Assembly: GCA_001692895.1 (NCBI GenBank)
Contig: KV748199.1
Span: 1,178,001-1,242,000 of the forward strand
Direction: 5' to 3'
Length of the DNA stretch: 64,000 nt
DNA from: Cenococcum geophilum 1.58
Lineage: Eukaryota > Ascomycota > Dothideomycetes > Gloniales > Gloniaceae
Each line of letters begins with the position of its first letter. The stretch's first letter is position 1. Below the pieces are notes generated by a model. It worked only from the letters and a program-made list of their open reading frames with translations. It was not told the DNA's origin and did not search any database. The translations under genes and the position numbers were made by a program. Shown piece after piece: positions 21,319-34,275 of this stretch.

Positions 21319-21894
21319 TTAGTGCAACAAGGACTTTATACACCACCACACCACAATCGCCACGCATAAAGCCATCGTGGTTATGGCAGGGATTTTCATG
21401 ATAGCCAACGGTGTATCTGAATCTGAATCTGAATTGGAATTGGAATTATGCATGCCTTTCTCTGCCTGTGAAAGGCTTTCCAAACGGTTTAACAATCGAG
21501 AAGTGGTCCGATGAGGCCTTCCCGGTAATGGCGTTGATTTGTCTAGAGCTTCTGGCATGGGAGCCATGACCATGATCCTCTCTACAGTGATCGTTGGGCC
21601 CGGGACATGTTTAGGAGAAGGAGCCTGCCTATCTTGAATGCCCAATGACCTAGCCATATCCAGTTCAACATTATGCTGTATCGGAGGATCATTTGAATTT
21701 TCATACACCTCTAGTGGCGCTTCGCAGCATACCCCAGGTGGAAAGTTGCTCACAATCTCTTGGCCGGTCAGACGGAAGGAAGGTTCCACAGAGAGTATTC
21801 TCCTGATTAGATTTATAATTTGTCTCCATGACGATGGCCCATCAGCGAGTGGGAGCTGAAAAAGCTCATCCAATACTGTCGGACGGACAAGTCA
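21319..21894 (-). pseudogene. Fragment resembling a protein-kinase C-terminus with a tail anchor
   Basis: Open minus-strand frame of about 190 codons with no good ATG at its start and a stop (TGA) just upstream near 21895. The first 45 residues (LPLADGPSSWRQIINLIRRI, then LSVEPSFRLTGQEIVSNFP) resemble the end of a Ser/Thr kinase domain, where the last helix carries 'DPxxRxTAxEVLxHP'. A variable linker follows with a run of Asn-Ser and Asp-Ser repeats, and the protein ends in a hydrophobic segment, IPAITTMALCVAIVVWWCI, 5 residues before the stop: a possible tail anchor. The catalytic part would lie to the right, where repeats begin at 22126, but nothing kinase-like is seen in the 230 bases left. 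Likely a remnant, or the last exon of a gene I cannot assemble. Confidence 0.35.
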
Positions 21895-22125
21895 CTCATA
21901 AAAACTCTGTCGATTGAAGCTGGCTCTAGAAGCTCTCTATCGAAATGTAGTGCTTGTATTGCTTGATTCATCTATCTAGGAAAGGCTAGTGGCTATATAG
22001 TACAATATCGAGGAGGTTGGCTTTACCAGCCTCCTTACGCCACCAGAAGGCCGATTCTCAACACTCTCTATATACATGAGGTAGGGGCAAAAGACTAACG
22101 ACGACGCTGACGACGATTTGGTAAC
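21895..22125. other. Last normal-composition DNA before the repeat block
   Basis: About 230 bases between the kinase-like fragment and the Copia LTR. No gene seen. The transition to TA-rich sequence at 22126 is sharp. Confidence 0.4.
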
Positions 22126-22620
22126 TGTTACTCAATCGCGACAAGGCCGGTATTGCCACTTAGTCAGTAATAGGTAATAAATAGGTAATAAATAGGTAAT
22201 AGAAAATAGATAGTAAGATATAAAATGGTAAGAAACAGGGTGTGAGTTATAAGGTAGTACTTAATAGTGACCTTAACGTTTAATATACCCCCTTAGCTGC
22301 TTAGTCTTAACTAAGTAGCTAAATAGAAAATAGAAAAAGTCACGATACCAATTTAGTGTTAAGTTAAAGAAATCCTCTATAGAGTTACCTTATCTAAATG
22401 TTATCCAAATTAAATTAAATTAGGTCCTTAATATTAACGAGATTTAATTATTAAACGAACCCTTTATACTTCTAACGTAGTAGGGCCTTTATTAAGCTAT
22501 TTATAACTATAACAGTAATAGGTGTCTAATTAATTCTAATTTAACTATTATGTTCTTTTTAGCGTAGCTAGTGGTAGTATATATTAATATATTAAAGCTT
22601 TATAAAGAGCTCTTATTCGT

Positions 22621-25600
22621 TATCACAGTGCTGTAATAAAGTAGACTAAATAACTACGTTATAATATACTAGCGTTTATATGTTGCTTGGCAGTGTCTAT
22701 CTCAGCAACACACAATGCTGAGACCTCCTACAATATTCGCGAATATTAAACGCAGTCACTACGTGGCTAATTCGCTTTTTAATATCATTAAACTTATTAA
22801 TATTTATCATTTATTCGTTTGAGAATTATTTTATAATGCTATTACCGCTTATAACCAACTGGGATATCTATACGCGTGCATAATCCTAACAAGCAAACCT
22901 ATTTGGATAACCTACTTTAACTACACCATCGTCTACAACCGTTACACCCTCCTTTATTAGTCCTATAATGCCGTCCGAAGCCAATATATACGCCGCTGCC
23001 GTAGAAAAGCGTAAAATTGCTAAAGAGTAAAGGAAACAAGCCCGAGATAAAAGGGAGATTTAGAAGTATAAGGAAGAGCATAAAGCCTACCTAGCGAAGG
23101 AGGCTCGCCAGCATAAATACCACTAGGCTTAAATAGCTTAATTATAGCTAGGCTTGGCCGCTTTGGCCTTATAAGCTACTATAATAGCTACTATAGCTAA
23201 TAACCTTAGTAAGCCTCTCCCTTCTAGTATAAAGTTACTTAAACTCCGCCTTCTTAGCGTTATAAAAAGGGATTACCTAGATATTTTTAAGAGTACCTTT
23301 AATCCAGTAAACCTCGCCCGCCTTTAAGTCTATACCGCTTGGATTAAGATTGCTAATAAAATATAGATTAAGAACGGTACTCTAGTTATAAGGAAGGCAA
23401 AGGTAAATAGGAAGCTATTTATAGAGAAAGGCGTCTAGTTTAAAGGTTTTATAAACTATATAGTTATTACTGGCACCCTCTATATATGCCCGCCGGACCT
23501 TATTGCTAGTATACTTCTTTAAATAAATATAATTCGTACCTTATTAACCTAGTATATCTAGGTAAGTTATATACTTAATCTAGTACTTAACTATTATACC
23601 TTTATAATAACTAATAGCTAACTAGAGCCCGCTAATTAGTAAATGCCAGCCTAGTATATAGCGCCATACCTTATAATGTTTAGTACTATCGGCTTCGCCG
23701 CCTTAAAGAGACCTAGGTTAGATACCTCCTATACCTCTAATACCTACCGCAGGTTTAATAGTAGAGGCTGCGATAATATACCTTGTAAATACCCGCATAA
23801 GTGCTTAAAGTGTAGTAAAGATTACGCCGTATTATCTAAATCTTATACCTAGAAATAGTAAGGCGAACCTTATAAAGTAGGGTCTAGCCTAACTATAATA
23901 CTAACTTTAATTATACGCCTAGGACCTAGGCCTAATATATTACTACTATTCCCTACCTTTATAAAGGCAAAGGCTCTCTACCACTCTCTATTGCCCCTAA
24001 GGATCTTAGCGTAGTACTCCCTTCTATCTAACTACCCGGGCAATCTACTAGCTATCTTAGTAGGCATCCTAATTTATAGCTGTAAGATAGGAGCCAAATC
24101 TATCTCTACCCTAAGATCTTATAGGAACTATAACTCCTCTTAGGATAACGCCGACCTTATTTCTAAGAAAATAATATTAGACCTTGTAAAAGGATATATT
24201 AGAATCGCGATAGAGCCTATTATAGTCTTACCTCTTAGCCTAGTGCTAAAATTAAATAGAGGATACCGCCGAATTTATAATCTCTCCTTCCTACTAGTAT
24301 CTTTAGTTAATAACGTAATCCTAGAAGAATATAGAGCACTAGTATACACTATAGTTACCGCCATTTAGGCCTATATTATTTCTGCAGGCCGTAAATATCT
24401 ACTACTTAAGAAAGATATTAAAGATGCGTTCTATATAGTCCCCCTATCCTATAGGGCAAGAACATTAATAGGCTTCTCCTAGGAAGGCGTTACCTACTAG
24501 AAATACTGCCTATCCTTTAGTCTTTAAACTGCGCCACTTATATTTAACCTCTTCGCGGAAGGCCTATACTAGATACTCTATTTATAACTACCTTATAAGG
24601 TAAAACACTACCTAAATAACTTTATCTTTATCCTTACTAACCTAAACAACTTAGCGGCTATTACCTAGACCTATATCTCTATTACTAACTCCCTAGGTAT
24701 CCCTTAAAATAACTTTAAAGATATAGCAGGAACTATTATTAAGGTTCTAGGATATACTATTAACACTATATAAATGCAAACTTAATTATCACCATAGAAA
24801 CAATTACGCGCTATTAAGGAGGTCACTACCGCGCTCTAATACGGCTTATTGTCGTTCCTTTAAGCCCAACAGCTTGCGGGCTACCTCGCATAGTATACCT
24901 ACGTAATTAGGCTTAGTTAATCTTACTCTAGATCCCTTTAGATCTTTATTACTACTTAGCCGGAGACTTTAGTAAATAAGTATAAACCTAGGCGATTTAG
25001 CACTAAGTTGCGAAGTGACTTATATATCTAGCTCAACCTATTAACTACAAATAATAGGGTATTATTCTTTAATGATATTAAGTGTACCCGCATTTATCTC
25101 TTTACTAACGCCTCTACCCGGTTTAGGTTTAACGGCTTTTACTTCTTTAAGGAACTTAAACATAAGAATAACTGGTAGTAATACACCGCCAATCTCCCTT
25201 AATCTTAGGCGTTTAGTATATTACCTAAGCCCAGTTAATAAGTAAACCATATTAATCTAAAGGAAATGCATGCTATTGCTTATGCATTTAATCTATAGTT
25301 TACTAACTAGCAGTATAGCGCGCTATCCATTTACACCAATAGCATGGTGGTTTACTATAGTATTAAGAAAACTATTATTCGCGGTATAGCAAACAAATCA
25401 CTCCATAAGATCTTACTAGCTGCTATAGCTTATAATATTATATTATCTATAAAGTGGATCCTAGGTAATTTAAATAGCTTAGCTAATACATTATCTTAAT
25501 TCTAGGCCGCGATTATCTATTAGTTCTACCTATACTAGGCCCTTAATTTACTACTACTAAAGCTAATAAGTTTTTAACTAGGTGCCATAAACCCGACAAA

Positions 25601-28600
25601 CTACTTACAATTGCCTATAAACTTTAAGGATATTATTAACGCGCCATCCAACCTCTACGCGCTCCTTCTCTGGCACAGCCTTATGCTAGCAACCTATAGG
25701 AACTATTCCTCAGTAGTTAATAGCTAGGAGTCATACTGTATACTTAAAGGAGTCTCTCTCTACCTAGCTAAGCCGCGTAAACTAGGCAAATAGATTACCT
25801 GCCGCGCGTTTAGTACCTCCTAGCTATAGATGGGTAGGCTTAAGGCCGAAACCTTATAAGCCTACATCTCCGCAATTTACTCTTACCACATAGATTATAG
25901 CATCTTAATTATAGCATTTAAGGATCCTATAGTATACCAATTACTCGCCGGAGTAGCCGCTATCTCTCCCTTAGTAAAGAAGGATAAGTAGCCTATTACT
26001 AGGGATATTCTAGCCTAGGTAGTAACACACGGCCTATTGCTACTAGATGTTAACACTAATGCCGTATTTACCCTTACATTTGCTAGATTTCTATAGATAG
26101 GCGAGATTACGTACACTACGGCGGAACTTAAGAACTAAACAACTTTCCTAGCAAAAAAGGCTACCCGATATAATATTACTTTTACGCCTAGTAGGATAAT
26201 ATTCCGCCTTAAATAAAGTAAAGCCGATAAGTAACACTAGGGCGTTAATATCGCCATTATAGTAGTAGGCGGTCTATTATACCTAGTTGCTGCTATAATA
26301 AAGCTATTTAATAGGGACCCCTAACCCCTTAACTCCCCCTTATTTAGTCTTAATGGAAAACCCTTTACCTCTTTAGGGGTTTATAAAATCCTTTCCTCCC
26401 ACCTAGTAGCCGCTAGAATTAACTTAAGTAGCTACTTAAACTACTCCTTCCGCTAGGGCGCTGCCCAGTTCGCTAAAGATTTAGGGTGTTTATATTAGCA
26501 AATTTAGCAACTAGGTCAGTAGTTATTAGAAGCCTTTTACCTATATATTAGGACTAAAACTACTAACCTCCGTCGCCTTAACTCTTACTTCTAGTATAGT
26601 ATACCGCTCTTAGCGTAAAGATCGCTAGCCGGATATTAAGATTTCCGCTAAGGCGCTAGTGGTAAGCAAGCTAATAGCGATTTTCTATACCGGGTATAGA
26701 AAATCCTAATTGGTTGGCTTATAAGTTAGGGTCTACAGAATATAGTAGAATGCGATAATATGGCAGAATATAGCAGAATACGGTAATATCTTATTAGGCG
26801 CAGGAGCTTCGCTTAGGGACATCTAGTCACTTTAGGGCAAATCCTTAGCAGATTTAAGTGCTAGGTACTAGCAAAACCGCTAAGAACTAGCCCTAGAGTA
26901 ACCTTATAGCCCTACGTCTCCCAATTATACGGTTAAAATCAATATCCCCTTACGTAACTGCGATAGATAGATACTAGCGTCTATATATTGCTTGGCAGTG
27001 TCCATTTTAGCAATATATAATACTAAGACCTCCTACAATATTCGTAAATATTAAACGCAGTTACTACGTAGCTAATTTGCTTTTCCTACCCGCCATCCCT
27101 TACACTTAGTATGCATTATATATAGATAGCGCTTTAAGGTAATTCTTTAGCAGGTACTAGGAACTAGCAAAACCGCTAAAAACCCGCCTTAGTGCGACTA
27201 CTACAGTTAGATAGTTTTACAGCTATAGGCTTACGGTCAGGGACATCTGGTCACTTTAGGGCAAATCCTTAGCAGATTTAAGTACTAGGTACTAGCAAAA
27301 CCGCTAAGAACTAGCCCTAGAGTAACCTTATAGCCCTACGTCTCCTAATTATATAGTTAAAATCAATATCCCCTTATATGACTGCGATAGATAGATAAAG
27401 AGGGGAAGAAGGTAGAAAGGGGGTATTGTATATAAATAGTAGGGCCGGCCGCCAAGTCGCTAGTAGTAGGCTAGCTAATAGTAGGAAATAATACAAGACA
27501 GTATGAAACAGTATACGTTAGGTCAGTGCCGTGACAGTACTCCTCTCCCCTAAATGGTTTGGTCCCTAAACTAAATAGATAACTTAAAAATAGGCAGTGT
27601 ACGGGGTTACCTATTTTTTTTACCGTAAAGATATTAGTTCCGCTTACCGCCCTTAACTAAGCTAATAGCGATTTTCTATGCCGGGCATAGAAAATCCTAA
27701 TTAGTTAGTTTAGTAAGTAAGGTNGGCAGAACTCTANACCNCCACCTAAATTAATCCGCNTNGCNTTTCTTNGCAAGAATTTNGCNAATTAGATAACTTT
27801 AACCGCTAGTTAAAGTTCTATAACATCTTAACTACTATAAATTTTAATACGGTGGTCAACCGCAACCTTAGCGTGACTTTTCCTTATCTTGTACCCAGTC
27901 TAGGGGTCCCGGCTTCTTAGGGTATTGCTTATAAAAGCGCTATATAGCTTATTTGCAACCCTTTAGGTCTTCCTCTAGCTACTAGGTTATATCCTTATAA
28001 TATTTCCATTTAATCTTATAAGTTAGGCCCTAGGGGTCTTCGTTGTATATATTAAGGATTTTCTTAAACTCCTATTTATCTTCTATATTGCCGTTATTGT
28101 CTCTCTTTACCACTCGTCCTTATACATTATAACGCTCTACAGTATTAATATTTGCTTAGCTAGGGATCTCTTTAGCAGCCTAGAGGCGGACCTTAGATAT
28201 ATAAAAGGATTTATTTACTCGGATATAGTTTAGAAGGTCTACTATAACTACCTCTTAGTATACTACGAGTACGGGGTACAGGCCGTCCTATTTATCGTCC
28301 CATTTCTTCTTAAGTCTATTTATCTTTATATTTTCTAAGCTAACTATAACTATATCGCCTTTATAGAATAACGCGCTCCTATCCCTATGGGTATTAGTAT
28401 TATCTTTATAGCGTTACTATAAAATCTAGGCTAGGGCCTTAAGCTATAATAATATCCGCTTAAAGCGGTTAGCCATAGAGTCTGCGCGGAAGAACTCCTT
28501 CTTTACTTATGCTAATAGTATTGGTAAGTAGGGGCCAGTAGGCTTAATTCTAAGGCGAGGGTTAAAGCCATAGTTTGCAAAAAACGGGGAGATGCCTATA

Positions 28601-31600
28601 CTCTCGTTAACTTAGTTATTCGTAGCAAACTTAGTAAGCGGTAGGTAGTTAACCTAGTTATCCTATATAAAGCTAACAAAAGCATAAAGGTATTTATTTA
28701 CGGTAGTGTTAATAATTTTAGTTTAGCCGTCTATTTCTAAGTGCTAGGCTAAGCTTAGTTACAAGGTTATTTTAAAGCGTTTACTTAGTCGTTACCGGAA
28801 GTCGCTAATAAATTATATACCGTAATTAGAGATAATTATGCTTAGTACACCGTAGAGCTTATATACGTTATTAACAAAGCCATTAACTAGCTCCTCTATT
28901 AAGAGTCCTGTTACTAAAACAAGGTATCACATTTTAGTTAGGCGGTCTATAATAACAAGGATATGTTTGTATGCCTTACTATAGCGTTAGTATACTAGCA
29001 GCGTTATAATATAGTTAATCGAGATATTAGTTTACGGGCGGGCGGGTAATTTTAGTGGCTTTAGGAAACCGGGTAGGGTAGAATAGAGGGTCTTAGTGCG
29101 AAAGTATAGGGCACAGTTTTTAACAAAGATAGCCGTAAACTAGGAGATTCCTGGCCACTAGTATGTTCGGTTTAAGAGGTTAAAAGTCTTAACCTAGCTA
29201 GGGTAACTAGCGGGGCCGCTGCTATAAGAGTAATAAGTAACTTCTAGGTAGAGGTCTAAGGCGTTAAGGATAAAGAAATATTAGCGGAAGTAGATCTATC
29301 CGTTAATAATACTATATTCTAACTTATTGCAACGAAGTAGTTTCCTAATCTTCTTTAGCTAACGGTAAGCTTTCTAATTACGTAGGGCTGCTACTATATC
29401 TCTTATAAGTTTGTTCTCCTAGTATCCTAGCTAGATTAACTTATCTAGTAACTTTTTAGCTATTTTAGGGTCTAAAGCGGCTATAAACTCCGCGTTATTA
29501 GCGTTACGGGACTTATATAGTAATTTTTCTAAGATTATAGGGTTAACTTTCTAGGGCGGTATAACGACTTAGGCTTAGTAGCAGAGGCGTTTATTATTGG
29601 CGTCCTTAGGCCTTATTCTTAGTAGCTAACTTAGGGCGTTAGGGAGCGTGGCTTTGCTACTAGGTCTATATATAATTATAAAGTTAAACTATAAAAGAAA
29701 CTCTACCCACCGGACTTAGTACTAGTTTAGCTACTTAGTAGTTATAAACATCTATAGGTTTTTATAGTCGGTAATAATTTTAAATAGCTCCTTAGTCCCT
29801 TATAGCTTAGAACGCTATTCCTCTAAAGCCTTAATAATAGCTAAAAGTTCTTTATTATAGATCTTATAGTTACACTCTAGCATAGAGTGCTTTGCGAAAA
29901 AAAATGCGACCAGTTTTAATTTTCCGTTATTATTATACTAGAAAAGGACTCCGCCAGAAGCCCAATTTAATACGTCTATCTCTACTACTGTTTTCTTTAT
30001 ATAGTTATAGTATACTAGTACTAGTGCTAAAGTAAAGGCTCCCTTAAGGGCCTTAAATAATTTGGCTTGTTCTGGTCCCTATAGCCATCTAATATCCTTC
30101 TTTAGGAGTTTTATTATAGGTATAGCAATAGCAGAGTAGCCTTAGATAAATCGTTGGTAGAAGTTCACGAAGCCAAGAAATTATTATAGTTCTTTAATTA
30201 ATATTAGGTCCTTCTATTTCTATAAGGCCTATACCTTCTTAGGGTCCATAGTTATACCATTAGTCAAGATAATTAAGCCGAGGTATTTTGTTTTAGTAGA
30301 GTAGAACTTAAACTTATTAATATTAATCTAAAGTCTAGCATTACTAAATTTTTAGATGACTTTATTTATATACTTAGTATGCTTAGCGCGTGTTTTAGAA
30401 AAGATAAGAACGTTATTAAGGTAGGCAGTGCAGTAGTTATTAAGGGCGTTATATAGAATATAGTTAATATAGTTCTAAAATATAACGGGTGCGTTATAGA
30501 GGCTAAATAGTATAACTAGCATTTTATAGAGTCCAAACCGGGTAATAAATACTATAAGCCACTTATGGCCCTCCGCAATCCGGATCTGGTTAAACGCAGC
30601 AATTATATTAAGTTTAGTAAAGTACTTAGCACTATAGAGTACGTCAAGTGTCTTACGAATTAGTAGTAGTAGGTATTAATTTTTAATAGTAACTATGTTT
30701 AGGCCTTAGTAGTTATAGTAGATTTATATACTACCGCCGGGCTTAGCAGCGAGGAGAAGTAGTGCGGCAGCTAGTAAGGTTAATTTGCGGATAAAACCCT
30801 TATCCAGCATCTTATTAATCTACTTCTTTACATACCTAAGTTTAGCAGATAAGAGTGGTCTATTTTTATAGTACAGGGCCTAGTTTCTAGGGGTAATCTT
30901 AATTTTATAGTCCTATAGTTAGTAGGGGGGCAGCTTATCTACATTCTTAGGAAGGAAGTGCTTAATATATTTACTAAACTTGTTTAATAAGCGTTGTAGA
31001 ATATCTTCGCGGGTTAATCCCGGTTTACCTTTTAAGAATTTTTTAATATTAGTATTAACTATCTTCCAATATAAAAGCTCGGGTTTAGTTTTTAGATTTA
31101 TCTTAAGGAAGTTATAGAAATAGGGGGGGAGCACTTTACGGGCTTCCTTTATTGTATAGTTGCCTTCTACTAATTAGCGGAAAGACCTTTCTAATAGGTT
31201 TAGTACTTCTATTAGGCCTATAGGCAGCTCTTTAAGCAGCTATTAGTGCTTATCTTATTTAACTAGTTCTACTAGCTCCGCTATATAGATCCTTATTACC
31301 TTTATGTCTTTTTGTTTATAGAACTGGGTAAAATTAATAGTATAAGTGTATTTAATATCGTCTAGGTTAGGGCGTATCTAATTCTCTGGTGCTATAGCTA
31401 GGCTGGTATAGCTTAGTTGGCCTAGGGGGGCGGAAATGAGGCGGCGGCCCTATATAGTACGCGCGGGAGACGGGTGTAAGGTTAGGCGTTACAGTGGCGC
31501 GGTTTCTATTATTTAGGTCTTAGTAGTTCTATAGCCAATCCTTACTATAATATAAGCTATAGTATGCGTATATAGCATATAGCTTAGTTCTAGGTATTAG

Positions 31601-34266
31601 GCTAGGCGGCTAGGGTTTAAATAGTGCCTAGGTTAGGATTAAATTCTTAGTAGTAGCGGTGTAAAGCGGACCTTCTTCCTTAGTCTTAGTAGGGCTAGCT
31701 AGCCCATCATTTTAGTCTTAAGTACTAAGGTAGTCCAGTCTTCTACTATCTTATTTCTTTATAGTTATATAGGCTCTCCTTTATTAGGAACGTCTTCTAC
31801 TATTAGGGCTTTATATATAGTCCTAGGCACTAGACTTAGTAGTACTAAGTATCTATATAGGGCGTCCCTACTAACGTTAGCTATCCCCTATAGAAGGTAG
31901 TACCTAGAGCAGTAGTCTAAGTTAAAGCGGATCTTAAGTTTCCTAAAGCTAAGACGGGGCTTATACTTCTAAAGCCAGGGCATACCTAAGATAATTAAGG
32001 TAGTAGGCGAGAGTTTAGTAATAAAAAAGAGTATAGCTTTAGTATAGAGGCCGATTAATATTTGGGCGGTAAAGTAGTCTATAATAAGCAAAGTTAGAAT
32101 GCTATCTGCAAGGCGTAGTAGCCTAGGTGCTAGTAGCTTCTTAGTTATAACGTTATACTTTCTTATAATAGACTTTATATTGGCAAATGCCATTATAATA
32201 CTACCGGAGTCCACTAGGCTTACTATATTAATATAAACTTAGGGGTATAGGTTATATAATAAAAAAAGTTAGGTTTAAATAAGGATTAATTTCTTATTAC
32301 TATTTACTAATTTAAGATTAAGTGGTAGTTTACTAATAGAAAGGACTAATTAATCTAGTAATAGGGACCTAATCTTCTTATCTTCCTCCTTATATAGTTT
32401 AAACCCTTAAACGCGACTTAGTCTAAGGGTTTACCTTTTAATAACTAGGGTACAGGGCTATCTTAGCGGGGCGGTCTAGTGTCCGTCTAATTAGCGGTAT
32501 CAGTTTTAGTTTCGGTTGGGGTATAGAAAGACAATACCTTGCTAACAACGTGGCCGTGTTTATATTCACTAGCGCGAAGTTACCAATACTAGGCGTTGTT
32601 AACGGGTTAGGCTCCTATATAGGGCATAGTTTAGAGTAACTAAGGCGTAGGGTTAAAGGGGGGGGGTTATCCGCCGCGGCTATAATAGGCTCTGCGGTCG
32701 CCGTGTCTATAATAGACTCCACAGTCGCCGCATCCGCGGTTATTAGTTCGCGTTGTTTAATAGGGTGGCATTAGGACTAGGTTTACTATCTTAGTAGGGT
32801 TATAGGTATCCTTTTAGTAGCTAGGTAGGCTATAGGCAAGGTATAGTCTATTATTAATATAACGCTTACGCTCTATGTTTAAGATTTTATTAAGGTCTAT
32901 AGGTTCTCTAGTTACTACTAGGGTTAGGGTTAACATAGGGGCGGGGGCTTAGGCAGGTAGGCAGTAGTTAGCGTTTTTCTTAAGGTTAGCTTGGTATATA
33001 TAGTTCGCAAAGTTCTTAGTAAATACATCTATCTGCTTACTTTAACCTATATAGTTACTATTATTAATTTTATAGGCAAGTCTAAGTACCAGCTCTTCTA
33101 TCTTCGGAGAAATAAACTTTTAAAGTAGGTCTACCTTCTTATTATCTATCTTCTTAGCGCGGACTATTAGCTTATTAAGCTCTTCCTTCTAGGACTAGTA
33201 ATTACGCTTACTCTAGGGGAAATAGTTAAGCTTATTCTTTGCGACTTAGGTTATATTAAAGACCTTATAGTAGGCAGTAAGGTCTTTAAGTATATCTTCC
33301 TTAGTAGGCCATTTCCACGTAGATATATTATTTGGGTTCTCGTATATAAGCTCTAGGCCCTACTTAATAAACTTATAGGCCTTATCCTCTAATATGTCCG
33401 AGATATAAAGGATCTAGAACTAAACTATATTAAAGTAGTCCTAGTCCTAGTTGAAAACTCCCTTAATCTTAATATACTAGGTCTTAAAATTAGCTTATCG
33501 TTCTAACAGGGTGCCTTTTCCGCTAAATATTAGCGGGTCTTTAGATCTCCGTTTTTTCTACTAGGTTACTACCGTTATTATAGGGGTTAATTATTTTAGA
33601 ACGGTAATAGTCTCTACCTAGGAGTTAATAGTTCCTATCTAAAAAGCAATAAGGGCACTAAGGTTTTTATTAGCTTTCTTATTAGCGGTGTTTATGTTAT
33701 ATATACACTATAGTCCTACTTTAATATTATTAAGAAACTCGTTAGTATAGTTAATAAAGGTAAGGTAAGCTTTACTAGGCTTAAAGGTCTTAGGGTATAG
33801 TAGGGAGCGGCGGATTGTCTATGCGATATTAGGGTATATCTTTATAAAGAGGTCTACAAAGATATTACGGGGGTTTTAGGTTTTAGTTATTTCGGCATTA
33901 TTAGTGTCGCCTATTTAGGCGCTAGATAAAAACTAAGGATCGTTCTAGGACTATACTAGGGACGTATTGGTTTCAGCAAAGGCGTATATAGGTCGCGATT
34001 GCTTTAAAGTAGAGGTCAATTAGCTAGGGTATAAGGAGTTAGTAATCGCGATAGGGCGCAAATTAAAGATACTATAAACTGTCACAGTACTGTAATAAAG
34101 TAGACTAAATAACTACATTATAGTATAAAGAGGGGAAGAAGGTGGAAAGGGGGTATTATATATAAATAGTAGGGCCGGCCACTAAGTTGCTAGTAGTGGG
34201 CCAGCTAATAGTAGGAAATAGTACGAGATAGTATAAAACAGTATACGTCAGGTTAGTGCCGTGACA
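22621..34266 (-). mobile_element. Chromodomain-type Gypsy LTR retroelement (fossil), split by a DIRS element
   Basis: LTRs of 187 bp begin TGTCAC (TATCAC in the left copy) and end GTGACA: right LTR 34080-34266, left LTR 22621-22668 plus 27398-27536, also 187 bp once the nested element is removed. The 5-bp target duplication TTCGT is at 22616-22620 and 34267-34271. A polypurine-tract complement follows the left LTR (about 27537-27560), which fixes the minus orientation. Inside, from right to left: gag-like region, protease region around 32.0-32.2 kb, reverse transcriptase and RNase H around 29.7-31.3 kb, integrase, and a chromodomain-like end near 28.0 kb. Many breaks, RIP type. A cluster of undetermined bases lies at 27724-27787. 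Confidence 0.85.
22669..27397 (+). mobile_element. DIRS-order (tyrosine recombinase) retroelement with split direct repeats (fossil)
   Basis: A 4.73-kb element inside the left LTR of the Gypsy at 22621-34266. Layout: A1 (22669 to about 22780), gag-like region from about 22970 with a cysteine-rich knuckle near 23.78 kb, reverse transcriptase with the DIRS-type 'EEYxAL...AGR...KDxKDAF' pattern (24.2-24.7 kb), RNase H (about 25.1 kb), a tyrosine recombinase from about 25.65 to 26.56 kb ending in an 'SFRxGAAxFA...IQQLG' type block, then B1 (26811-26973), A2 (26974 to about 27085), B2 (27235-27397). A1-B1-A2-B2 is the split direct repeat order of PAT/Ngaro-like elements. No target duplication beyond a shared ATA. 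Broken in many places by RIP-type change. Confidence 0.8.
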
Positions 34267-34275
34267 TTCGTCCTT

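Noticed and set aside
27724-27787. Cluster of undetermined bases
   Set aside because: Looks like an assembly or consensus ambiguity among repeat copies, not biology.
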